From Cacajao melanocephalus (taxonomy: Eukaryota > Chordata > Mammalia > Primates > Pitheciidae), in the NCBI GenBank assembly GCA_963573385.1, contig CAUYLG010022098.1, positions 1 to 64,000 on the forward strand: DNA of 64,000 nucleotides. The letters are read 5' to 3'. The position numbers and the translations under genes were made by a program. Below are positions 36,392 through 64,000 of this stretch, one piece after another; the first letter of the stretch is position 1; each line of letters starts with the position of its first letter. The notes beneath the pieces were generated by a model, which was not told the origin of the DNA, did no database searches, and saw only the letters and a program-made list of their open reading frames with translations.

Positions 36392-36526
36392 GTCAGGTGT
36401 GGTGGTGTTCGCCTGTAGTCCCAGCTTCTTGGGAGGCTGGGGTGAGAGGATCATGTGAGCCCGGGAGCTTGAGATCAGCCTGGGCAACAAAGCGAGACCC
36501 CATCTCTAATTTTAAAAAAAGAAAGA
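36392..36526 (+). repeat. Free left Alu monomer (FLAM-like)
   Basis: GTGGTGGTGTTCGCCTGTAGTCCCAGCTTCTTGGG, then an A-rich tail; FLAM-type wording, distinct from copies A-D. Confidence 0.82.
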
Positions 36527-36835
36527 GGCCAGGCGCGGTGGCTCACGCCAGTAATCCCAGCACTTAAGAGGCCAAGACTGGTGGATTACTTGAGGTCAGG
36601 AGTTCAAGACCAGCCTGGCCAACATGGTGAAACCCTATCTCTACTAAAAATACAAAAATTAGCCGGGCGGTAGTGATGTGCACCTGTAGTCTCAGCTACT
36701 CAGGAGGCTGAGGCCAGAGAGTTACTTGAGCCTTGGAGGCAGAGGTTGCGGTGAACCTAGATCACACCACTGCACTTCAGTCTGGGTGACAGAGTGAGAC
36801 CCTGTCTCAAAAAAAAAAAAAGAGAGAGAGAGAAA
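36527..36835 (+). repeat. Alu
   Basis: Complete Alu with A tail and (GA)n. Confidence 0.9.
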
Positions 36836-36938
36836 GATAGGGAGTTTATATAGTGAGATTTTCATATTTCTAAGATAAGATTTGATATATCTATGCAATT
36901 GTAGACAATTGCATACATGTGATCATATACATCTTTTA

Positions 36939-37660
<722 letters not shown>

Positions 37661-37980
37661 TGATCATATACATCTTTTACTGTGTTGTTTTCCTTTAACA
37701 TTTTTTCCTTCTCTATTCACATTAGTTCCCCTCACCATGGAATCCATAATATCACTTTAATGTGTTATCTATATTTTTTATGTATTCATTATACATAGAC
37801 TGATATATACTGATACCTTTAATCACATATACATATACAGGTTTCTTTTTGTCATTATTTTAAAATAGTCTCTTAAAAAAAGTGGGTATTAAATATTTCT
37901 GTATCTCACTTTTTTCACTCATATACCTAAAAGCCCCTGCAGATCTAATTTAGCACTTTATTAATTTGTAATTCATATTT

Positions 37981-38264
37981 TTTCTTTGAGACAGGGTCTC
38001 ATCTTGTCACCCAGGCTGGAGTACAGTGGCACAATCAGTGCTCACAGCAGTCTTGACCTCCTGGGCTCAAGCAATCCTTCCACCTCAGCCTCCTGAGTAG
38101 CTGGGGCTACAGGTGCACACCACCACACCTGGCTAATTTTAAAATTGTTTGTAGAGTCGGGTTCTTGGTTTGTTACTCAGGCTGGTCTGGAGCTCTTGGG
38201 CTCAAGAGATCCTCCCTCCTAGGCCTCCCAAAGTGCTAGGATTATAGGTGTGAGCCACTGCGCC
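37981..38264 (-). repeat. Old Alu
   Basis: AluJ-like inverse copy. Confidence 0.88.
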
Positions 38265-38950
38265 TTAGGAATCCAGTGGGAATTCCAGGCCAGGTGGGAG
38301 GAAAGGGTAGTACATTGGCAGCAAGCAACATTTCTGGCTGGGTCTTGCCCATTCCCTTGTTGGGTGGCCAAGAGCCTTCAGCCCCCAGAGGCAGGAATGC
38401 TGACTGTGTTATTATGAAATCATGTGCATATTGTGAAGTGCTTTGCATAAGATGGAGTGCTTTGCATATAGGGAGGGAGGCATCTTAGCGGTCCTAGGGC
38501 GGGATCCCTGAGTAGTTTTCCTTGCCAAGAAACCAACCCAGGGATTCCATTTTGGAACTGAGGGAGGGAACAGAACGTCCTAGCAGTTGTATGGGCCCAG
38601 TGGGGTGAGATGGACAGAAAACTTCAGAAGACAAGCTGGGCCACCAGGGAGGAGCTGCCGGTCTAAGGATAGCAGACACTGCAACATGAGGTGGGACAGG
38701 CACTGGAGGCAGCCCTGAGAGCAGACTGTGCCCTTTGAGCCCCAGCAGAGGGGAAAGTGACAGAGCAAATGGATGGAGCTGCCCTGGGAGGCTGCTGAGG
38801 GTCAGAGACTTAAAGACCCGTACTCGTCGCAATCTCTGCCCAAGTGAGTACCCACATGCCCTTTCCTAAATCTTCTATACTGGTTGATTTCCAAAGAAGA
38901 ATACGAAGTGGAAACGCTAAGTCACTGCTGTTCAGGACCTAGAAGTGAGA
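38265..38950. other. Unique intergenic sequence
   Basis: No repeat or exon recognised with confidence. An upstream alternative first exon of SLC39A13 could lie here but cannot be called. Confidence 0.4.
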
Positions 38951-39135
38951 AGTGGTATCACACACACTCTCTGGCTTCAGGACATCCAGGTTTGAATCCT
39001 GGCTCTGCCATCTGTGCCACTACGTGATCCTGGGCTAACAGTACCCACCACAGTGGGGTAACATGAGGATTCAGTGAGATAATGTGAGTAGAGTGAACAG
39101 CACATAGTTGTGCTCAGTAAATTGTGGTTATGATA
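38950..39135 (+). repeat. MIR copy, nearly complete
   Basis: CTGGCTTCAGGACATCCAGGTTTGAATCCTGGCTCTGCC to GCACATAGTTGTGCTCAGTAAATTGTGG. Confidence 0.85.
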
Positions 39136-39469
39136 AGAACTGCCAACCAGTGTTTACTGCCCTAGTCTAACCAAAGAGGTCAGATCTAGCTTCCTCCAGG
39201 TGAGGTCAGCACAGAGCCCTGGCCCCCCAGTTTTGGAGTTCCCATCAGCAGGGTCCAGCCACCATGCATTGGACTCCAAAGGGTTACAAGCCCTGGAGAC
39301 AGTGGCCTGAGGTTCCCAGTGAAATACCAAAGCATAAAAATAATTCGATGAGTAAGAATAAAATTCCCTCTTCTGAGGTTCCCGGGGCCAGGCCCCTCCC
39401 TGCGGCAGGCACTTCCCCTTTCCCATGTTCATGGAGGAGCCAGGCCAGGCTGACTCAGAGCAGGAGCGC

Positions 39470-40160
39470 TCAGCAGTCCTCCCAGCCCGACCTAGGCATC
39501 GCGGTCTGGCGGCCGGGCGCGCCCCCGTGCGGCTACGAGCGGACTGCGGCTGTGGAGGGGAAGCGACGGCCAGACCCACAAGCCCCGCAGCCCGGCCGAC
39601 CGCAGTCCCCGCAGAGCCGCCGCCTCCGCCCCTGCCCAGCCTGGCTGAGCGCGGTCCATGTGGCGCTCCCACTTCCGCCCGGCCCTCCCCGCCGGCCCGC
39701 CGCCCGGCCCAAACGGAAGTGCACCTCTGCGCGGGTCCCCCAGCGCCGCGAGGCGGAAGCGCCACGGCCGCCACTCCCCCCGGCCCCGCGGTATGCGGGC
39801 CTCGGGTTCCGGACAGGCCCCGTGTGACGTGGCCGCGCGCCGGGGGCGGCTCCGGGCCAGGGGCCGGGCGGCCGGGCGGCCGGGCGGGGCACAGCTGGGG
39901 CGGGGCGCGGCACCGCAGCTGGATGGCCGGGGCCGCCCGGAGCGCCGCCGCCGCCGCCGCCGCCGCTGCTGCCGCCGCAGGGTGAGTACCCGCCGGACCC
40001 TCTGGGCTCGCGCCCCGGGCGGGACGGACCCGACCAACCCCTCGCCCCACCCGACTGGTCCTCATCAGACCTGGGCTGGCTCCCAGGGCTCGGGAGTCAG
40101 GCTCGCCCTCCTCGGCCTCCTCTCCCCCGTCGCCCCGCGCTCCGCGCCCCATCCCTCCCT
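39470..40160 (+). promoter_or_regulatory. SLC39A13: SLC39A13 CpG-island promoter
   Basis: Dense CpG and GC boxes (e.g. GGGGCGGGGCGCGG near 39,898) around the first exon, with no TATA box. Long open frames on both strands across it are artefacts of GC-rich, stop-poor sequence. Confidence 0.85.
39890..39981 (+). other. SLC39A13: SLC39A13 non-coding exon 1 (3' end defined)
   Basis: The exon ends at 39981 before GTGAGTACC. Its 3' part is a GCC/GCT trinucleotide run. It contains an ATG (39923) that opens an overlapping uORF. The 5' boundary is not determinable from sequence; the start given is nominal. Confidence 0.75.
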
Positions 40161-41388
40161 CGCTGTCCCCTCCGCGTCCCACCCGCCTCTCTCTGGCTCT
40201 ATCACTCTCTCCTTTCCCTCTCTTCTTTCCCTTTCCCCTCAGACTCTACGTGTATTCCCTCTCCCTAGCCTGTAGTCCCTTCAACTTTGCGTGACCGCCT
40301 CGACCTGGCCCAGTCTTGCCTGTGGTCCCCAGTGGAGCCCCGCTGGCTTCATCAGGGTCCCTGAATAGTTACGGCCTGGAAGTCCTAGACATGGGCGTCT
40401 CTGCCACCACCCAGAGGCAGCCGCTTTCTTCCCCTCCCATCTCCATCAGAAGATGAGGAAACTGAGGCAGGGACATCACCAGCTCAAGGTCACAGCCAGC
40501 CTGAGGCAGGGCAGACCGCATTTAAACCTCGTGTCCGAGTTTCCAGGTGGAACTTCTCGCTTGGTTGACTCACATCCACATCCTGTGATCGGCCGGCTGG
40601 GCACATTCCTGCTGCAGGGAGCTCCAGAGGCCTCACTTGGCACCGGCAGGGCCCCCTAATGCTGAGCACATCCACCTGCACTTTCAGGCTCATCTCGTCC
40701 TCACAGCTGAGGGATGTGATACTGATTCCTGTCCTGCACATGAGGGTACTGAGGTTCAGAGAGGGGGCTGCAGAGATTTTCCCAGAGTCAGACAGCTGAA
40801 AGTGCAGCGCAGAGTTCACCCCTGGGGCTCTAAAGCCTGCGCTCTGCATGGGAGAGGCATCCCCTTGCTAAAGGCTCCTTTCTCATCAGCCCCACCTCCT
40901 GTCCCTTCAGTGCCCCAGGGACATTGGTTTCCTGGTCTTTCCCTGGCTCAGCTGCTCAGTTTCCCCACGTGTGTCTCTCTGAATCCCCCCCATCCCCTTC
41001 CTTAGACTGGGCGCCTCAGTCCCTGGGGTGTCGCCTGCTGCAGAGCCTTCCCTGGCAGCCAGAGACACCCAGCTGGGTCGGGCCACCGGTGGCTGAGGAG
41101 AGCCAGCCAGCGCCTCACCCTGTCATTAGGGAAAGTTTAGCCTCAGGCGGAGGTGCTGACACAGTCTGGAGCTGCTCAGAAGGAAAAAATGTGTGGTGCT
41201 CGGGAGTGGGGTGTGGAGGCGCAGGGCCCCACTACTGTGCACCCAGCTCAGACACCCTGGCAAGGACAGCAGGAGGGTGGATGCCAGGGTCCCTTGGGGG
41301 GAGGAGGGAGGCGCCACATTTCCTAAGCAGGTGTGCGGCCAAGGCTGGCAGCTCATGTAGGTGGCTTTTGTGTTTTTCAGTACGTGGC

Positions 41389-41411
<23 letters not shown>
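39923..41411 (+). other. Spliced uORF overlapping the SLC39A13 start
   Basis: If exon 1 (ending 39981) is joined to 41381, the ATG at 39923 reads Met-Ala-Gly-Ala-Ala-Arg-Ser, twelve Ala, Gly, then Thr-Trp-His-Ala-Trp-Met-Ser-Leu-Pro and TGA (41409-41411). That is 29 codons. It runs past the main ATG (41389) in another frame, so it could dampen ZIP13 translation. Confidence 0.65.
40435..40860 (-). repeat. MIR/L2-type remnants in SLC39A13 intron 1
   Basis: AGAAGATGAGGAAACTGAGGC and ATGAGGGTACTGAGGTTCAGAGAGGG...GTCAGACAGCTGAAAGTGC. Confidence 0.65.
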
Positions 41412-46618
<5,207 letters not shown>

Positions 46619-47735
46619 CCATCCCTGACGCCCCTGCCCTTGCAGCAATAAGACACTCGGATTCACTCTGTGACCGCATATGTGAGAGGCAGAGAGGGCG
46701 AGTGCCTGCGAGACAGAATGATCCTCCCGCCAGACAGGAGGGAGGTGTGCGTGGATGTGTGTGGTGTGCACATGTGGCCAGAGGCGTGTGCGTGACCAAC
46801 ACTGTGATCCCTGTGCTGGGCCCGGGGCCCCGTGTAGCACCCGTTCCCAGCCATGCTGTGGTCACCTCTCCTTGCCGCCCTGTCATCTTGCACCTCCCGG
46901 AGTGAGCAGTGAGGGTCCTCCCCCTGCCGGGACCCCAGGAGCAAGAGCAGCCCCAGGATCCTCGGGTGCAGGGAACTCCAGACCTGGCCTGCCTTCCGCT
47001 GCCCCTCTGCGCACGCAGCCAGGTGCCTAGGGGCCAAGGCTGGGGCAGCTTTGTTCCCCTTTGCTAGCCCTTCCTTCCCCACCTCTAAGCCAAAGAAAGG
47101 AGAGGCAGGTGCTCCTGTACCCCCAGCCCCACTCAGCACTGACAGTCCCCAGCTCCTAGTAGTGGACTGGAAGCTGCTTCCTAAGACCCTTTCCTCAGGG
47201 CTGCCCGCCCTGGGAGCTCATTCCCAGCGAAGAATGAGCCCTGGCCGCACCAGCAGCTCTTGCCACCTCCAGCTGCCAAACAGCAGCCTGCCAGGCAGGG
47301 AGCAGCAGCCCCAGGCCAGAGAGGCCTCCCGGTCCAGCTCAGGGACACTCCTGCCAGCACAGGGGCCAGGGACTCTTGGAGCAGGCACAGAGTGAGCCTG
47401 GGCTGCCCTCCCCAGCTTGGGCCCCTTTCCTTCTCCACTGGGGTTGGGGTAGGTGGGGGCAGTGAGGGCTCCACGCATTGTCAGCGCTTAGGAATGTGCT
47501 CTGGGAGAGTGCTGAAGCCATAATCCCCAGCCATTTCCCTTGGCTGACGCCCAGGTACTCAGCTGGCCCACTCCACAGCCAGGCCTGGCCCTGCCCTTGA
47601 CTGTGGATGTTTTCAGAAGTGGCCATCGAGAGGTCTGGATGGTTTTATAGCAACTTTGCTGTGATTCCGTTTGTATCTGTAAATATTTGTTCTATAGATA
47701 AGATGATACAAATAAATATATCTACACATTTATTA
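46619..47735 (+). other. SLC39A13: SLC39A13 3' UTR
   Basis: About 1.1 kb without Alu, ending at AATAAA (47711-47716) followed by a T/G-rich downstream element. Cleavage is expected about 15-25 nt after the signal. Confidence 0.85.
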
Positions 47736-47946
47736 TGTGGGTTCTGCCTCAGTTCTGCACGGCCTTCCATGGCCAGGCAGGGCCTTCCTCACTGCCACAG
47801 CCAGGCCCTTGTCTCTGAACTGTCACCCCTGCAGCATGTCTTCCTGGCTTGTTAACTTTTTGCCCCAATAATGACTGAGTACCTATAGGATCCTGGCCCT
47901 ATGCCATTTTAGCCCCTCACTACCAACTCCAGGACACTGTCCTTAT

Positions 47947-48241
<295 letters not shown>

Positions 48242-48396
48242 AGGTTATTTTCTAGACCTGCAAGCGGGGTGTTTTCCCTGCCTGCCCCCAATACCCCCTC
48301 AACTGAAAATGTAATCAGAGAAGGGAGCTCCAGCCACAAAGTCATCTCCAGGTTTTGCCTCAGTGAAATTAAGCTCTCTTTCATGTAAAAAAAGAC

Positions 48397-50469
<2,073 letters not shown>

Positions 50470-50470
<1 letters not shown>

Positions 50471-50534
50471 CAGGGACCCGAAACCATCTTTTATTGCTCA
50501 CTTCAGCCATGAGCCCAGGGCAGGCCTGTGCACC
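50470..50534 (-). other. PSMC3: PSMC3 3' UTR (very short)
   Basis: The poly(A) signal AATAAA on the minus strand is TTTATT at 50490-50495, only 40 nt after the stop, so the UTR is about 60 nt. The end coordinate is approximate. Confidence 0.85.
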
Positions 50535-59000
<8,466 letters not shown>

Positions 59001-59568
59001 TCTGGCCCGTGACAGATGCTTGCGGAGGGGCGCATTCAAACTCAAACCGTGAACCCGCTAGGAACAGGGGGATTTACACAATGACACTGCCTCCCAATTC
59101 ATAAACGACATAGGCCAGCCATGTGCAAAGGGCCAAAAAGGCATGCGACCTCAGGCCGCATTTTTACAATTATTTAGGTACAAGCTGGCCCGGAGTTACG
59201 GGAGGGAATCATTAACCAGTTTTAAAGAGAAATCGCTGCTGCTCCTAACGTCAGAGAAGGCTTCGCGGAATTGTCCACGTGGTAAGAACTCAATTGACCA
59301 TCAGCCTCTACGATTAAAAACATTATGACTCGTGTCTGCAATCGTTTGTTTTCTCTGCCCATGGTTCGTTATCTCAGTGAGCAGAAGCCGGTCTCCGATG
59401 GGAGACTCATTCGTTGTACCTTTGTCTGCTACTCCAAATGATCTCTCCTTAACCTTTGAGCTGAGCCCCAGAGCCCCTTTAAAGGGGACTTCATGTAAGC
59501 CACATAGCTTATATTTCAAGTGAAACCATCACAAACACCCTCTAAACTTGATGAAAATCTGTCGTCTT

Positions 59569-59867
59569 TTTGTTTGTTTTTCTTTTTGAGATGGAGTCTC
59601 GCACTGTTGCCCAGGCTGGAGTGCAGTGGCGTGATCTCTGCTTACCGCAACCTCTGCCTCCTGGGTTCAGTGGATTCTCCTGCCTCAGCCTCCTGAGTAG
59701 CTGGGATTACAGGCGCCCACCACCACGCCCAGCTAATTTTTGTATTTTTAGTAGAGACCGGTTTTACCATATTGGCCAGGAGGGTCTCGATCTCCTGACC
59801 TCAAGAGCTGCACGTGTCAGCCTCCCAAAACGCTAGGATTACAGGCATGAGCCACTGCGCCCGGCCT
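59569..59867 (-). repeat. Alu
   Basis: Inverse Alu upstream of PSMC3. Confidence 0.9.
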
Positions 59868-59877
59868 GCAGTGTTTT

Positions 59878-59982
59878 TTTTTTTTTTTTTTTTTTTTTGG
59901 AACACAGTTGAAAGCAGAATTTTTCTTTAAATAACAACATGTACAGCTGCTCACTCAAGCTGACAAAGCATCTCCACGGGTA
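59878..59982 (-). mobile_element. Short processed-RNA-like insertion
   Basis: A ~25-T run, then about 80 bp of non-Alu sequence, flanked by GCAGTGTTTT (59868-59877, 59983-59992). On the minus strand it reads as a short 3' end plus poly(A). Source RNA not recognised. Confidence 0.6.
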
Positions 59983-59999
59983 GCAGTGTTTTATTCCAT

Positions 60000-60135
60000 T
60001 CTCTCAACAAGCCTGCACTGTGGACAGATTGAATTACCATTCTCAACTTTAAATAAGCATAGGGAGGCTCAGAGAGGTTAAGTGATTTGCTGGAGGTCAC
60101 TCAGTGAGTCACTGTCAGCACTGGGACTGCTGACC
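60000..60135 (-). repeat. MIR-like remnant
   Basis: AACAAGCCTGCACTGTGGACAG...GGAGGCTCAGAGAGGTTAAG. Confidence 0.75.
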
Positions 60136-60319
60136 TCAAATTCTCACTTTGAGTTTCCCCATAGGAGCCAAGAAGCCCAGAAGGGGAAGAGACTGTCCAG
60201 TCTGTGCTGGTCTCACCTCGCCTGGGACCACTGGGTGCCATTCTGGGGCCTACGTTTAGAGATCCTGACAAATAGGAATATGTTTAGAAAGCCTCTGGCC
60301 TGGGCCTAGGAGGAGTGCA

Positions 60320-61439
<1,120 letters not shown>

Positions 61440-61749
61440 TGAATATGTCATTCTTTGATCCTGGCCAGAACAACAGGGATTGATTATCTTGAGAGCCCAG
61501 GAGTAGGAATGTCTTGGGCAGATGGGAGAAACAGGAGAACAGTTTATGAAGGTTCACTCTGCTCAAAAAGATCCAGGAAGTACCAGGAGGTCACTTCCAG
61601 CAGGGAGCTGGGAGCCTGAGTGGGGCTTGTCCTCAGGGAGAAAGAGGTTGGCTGAGTTAGGGGCCTCTGGTCCATCTGGGCCTCTAGAGAGAAGAGGTTT
61701 AGGCCAGGCCAGGAACAGATGTTTCTGCCTCAGCATCAAGCTGGAGTGA

Positions 61750-62241
<492 letters not shown>

Positions 62242-62276
62242 CCTGGAGTCATTCTTGACTTCTCTCTCCCCACACT

Positions 62277-62741
62277 GATAAAGGGTAGGCAAGCCCCAAA
62301 ACTGGGGCTTAGCCCAGGAGGGTTCTTGGCTTCACCAGGAAGGAATTCAAGAGTGAGCTGGTGGTGTTAGGCTGCACCTTTTATTGAAGAGGTAGGGTAC
62401 AGCAGCAGCAGAGGGGCACCCATAGGCAGTGTGCCTAGAGTAGCAGCTCAGAGGCAGTGTTGCATTCAAATTTATACTTACTTTCAGCTGTATGCAAATT
62501 AAGGGCATATAATGCAGAAATTTCTAGAAAAAGCGTGGTAACTTCCAGGTCATTGAGTTGTTGCCAGGGAAAGGGGTGGTAACTTTCAGCTGTTGCTGTG
62601 GCAATGGCAAACTGACATGGCACCCTGGTGGACTTGTCTTCTGGAGAGGTGCCTCTGTCCCATCCCTGTTTTAGCTAGTCTTCAATTTGGTCCAATGTCT
62701 AAGCCCTGCCTCCAGAGTCAAGTCCTGCCTCCTACCTCAAC
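62277..62741 (-). mobile_element. Solo LTR of an ERV1-type element, antisense
   Basis: On the minus strand it starts TGAGGTAGGAGGCAGG, contains a GTATAAAT TATA box, an AATAAA signal and CCTTGAATTC-like U5, and ends in ...TATCA. No internal retroviral genes are attached. Confidence 0.75.
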
Positions 62742-63063
62742 AGCAAATCCAATGCACCTGGAAATCCTATTGATTCTACCTTAAACAAATATCCAGAATT
62801 CAGAAATACTAAGATCTGAATGAAAGCAATCCAGTGGAGGGTGTGAAGCTTGGTGGGGGTTTTGGGGGAGAAACAAGATTGTCTATGTGCTGAATGTACA
62901 CACTTAAAGCTGCGATGGAAATTCATTAGTCTCTCTCCTTTAGTATCCAGTTGACAATTTCCAAAAAGAAAGATAGAACTCCTTCTAACTCCCCTGAATA
63001 TGACCACTTCTCACTCCCTCCATGGCCTATCGCCCTGGTTCAAGCCATCATCATCTCACACCT

Positions 63064-63373
<310 letters not shown>

Positions 63374-63432
63374 TACACCTAGATGATTGCATGGCCCTTT
63401 TCACTGGTCTCCTGGATTCTACCCTAACCCTC

Positions 63433-63895
63433 TGTGATGGTTAATTCTGACTAGGCCATGGGTTGCCCAGATGTTTGGTTCAGCATTATTCTGGGTGTTT
63501 TTGTCAGGCTGTTTTAGACAAGATTGACATTTAAATCAGGAGACTGAGGAAAGCAGGTTGTCCTCTCTAACGTGGGTGGGCCTCATCCCGTCAGTTGCAG
63601 GCGTGAGTTGAACAGAAAGGCTGACTCAGAGGGAGTTCTTCCTGCCAGATTCCCTTCTGACAGGCGCAAAAGTCTTTTCTGCCTTTGGAGTTGAACTGAA
63701 ACATTATTCTTCATGGGGCTTGAGCCTGACAGCCTTCAGAAGAGAACTACCCTATTGGCTCTCCTGGTTCTCAGACCTCCTGAATCAGGCTGGAATGAAA
63801 CCATCAAGTCTCCCCAGTCTCCAGAACTCACCCTGCAGATCTAGGGACTTGCCAGAACTCCATAATCACATCAGCCAGTCCTTATACAACATCTC
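63433..63895 (+). mobile_element. ERVL-type LTR (MLT2-like)
   Basis: TGTGATGGTTAATTCTGACT, GCCATGGGTTGCCCAGATG, ATTATTCTGGGTGTTTTTGT and GTGGGTGGGCCTCATCCCGT match the MLT2/ERVL LTR as recalled. Confidence 0.7.
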
Positions 63896-63902
63896 TTTAC
63901 AC

Positions 63903-63947
63903 AGCAGTTGGGTGCAGAAGTAATAGCAGTTTTTGCCATTAAAAGTG
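63903..63947 (+). mobile_element. MADE1-like mariner half element
   Basis: GTTGGGTGCAGAAGTAATAG then CAGTTTTTGCCATTAAAAGT resembles one arm of the 80-bp MADE1 palindrome. The second arm is missing. Confidence 0.75.
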
Positions 63948-63953
63948 CAAGCA

Positions 63954-64000
63954 GCCAGGTGCTGTGGCACACGCCTGTAATCCCAGCACTTTGGGAGGCC
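63954..64000 (+). repeat. Alu, cut by window end
   Basis: CCAGGTGCTGTGGCACACGC..., first 47 bp. Confidence 0.9.

Noticed and set aside
36392..36526. Additional member of the half-Alu family
   Set aside because: FLAM-type wording (GTAGTCCCAGCTTCTTGGGAGG) shows an ancient free monomer, not the AluS/Y-derived half copies.
39154..40182. 342-codon minus-strand frame across the SLC39A13 CpG island
   Set aside because: GC-rich, stop-poor sequence overlapping the promoter and first exon of SLC39A13; no family resemblance or splice logic.

Overview
The window is nuclear DNA of a simian primate. Dozens of dimeric Alu elements, MIR, L2, L1, MER5A, MER2 and MADE1-like copies, and three recognisable single-copy genes, place it at the locus equivalent to human 11p11.2 (SPI1 - SLC39A13 - PSMC3). 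Several predicted residues differ from the human proteins as I remember them (SPI1 Pro29 where I recall Gln; PSMC3 Leu7 where I recall Ile; several substitutions in ZIP13). It may therefore come from a non-human catarrhine, but this rests on memory and should be checked by alignment.

Layout. 1-13,216 is the 5' part of SPI1 (PU.1) on the minus strand: coding exon 1 (12972-13016), intron 1, coding exon 2 (10373-10469 or 10472), then intron 2 running off the left edge. The compact TATA-less myeloid promoter is at about 13,190-13,310. 13.3-39 kb is intergenic. It holds a ~1 kb TCCA-type satellite just upstream of the SPI1 promoter, an L1/Alu mosaic (15.5-21.9 kb), a low-repeat stretch (22-30.7 kb) with a cluster of ETS/RUNX/C/EBP-type motifs about 16 kb upstream of SPI1 (candidate upstream regulatory element, URE), a gene-less GC/CpG-rich patch near 34 kb, and more Alu/L1/MER2. 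39.5-47.74 kb is SLC39A13 (zinc transporter ZIP13) on the plus strand, with a CpG-island first exon, nine coding exons and a 364-aa product. 50.47-58.7 kb is PSMC3 (26S proteasome ATPase Rpt5) on the minus strand, with twelve coding exons and 439 aa, tail-to-tail with SLC39A13 across 2.7 kb. 59-64 kb is the upstream flank of PSMC3, with Alus, an antisense solo LTR, an ERVL-type LTR and a MADE1 fragment.

The three genes are functionally unrelated (myeloid transcription factor, Golgi/vesicle zinc exporter, housekeeping proteasome subunit). No operon-like or novel multi-gene system is present. The unusual content is mostly small-RNA retroposition and local rearrangement: a family of left-monomer-only Alus sharing diagnostic bases and a truncation point, a retroposed CCA-ended 3' fragment of tRNA-His with perfect target-site duplications, a 5' tRNA-Lys half abutting an Alu, a perfect 22-bp inverted repeat, a fold-back template-switch scar, and an overlapping poly-alanine uORF in SLC39A13. 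All coordinates were read by eye; repeat-family names come from recalled consensus sequences.
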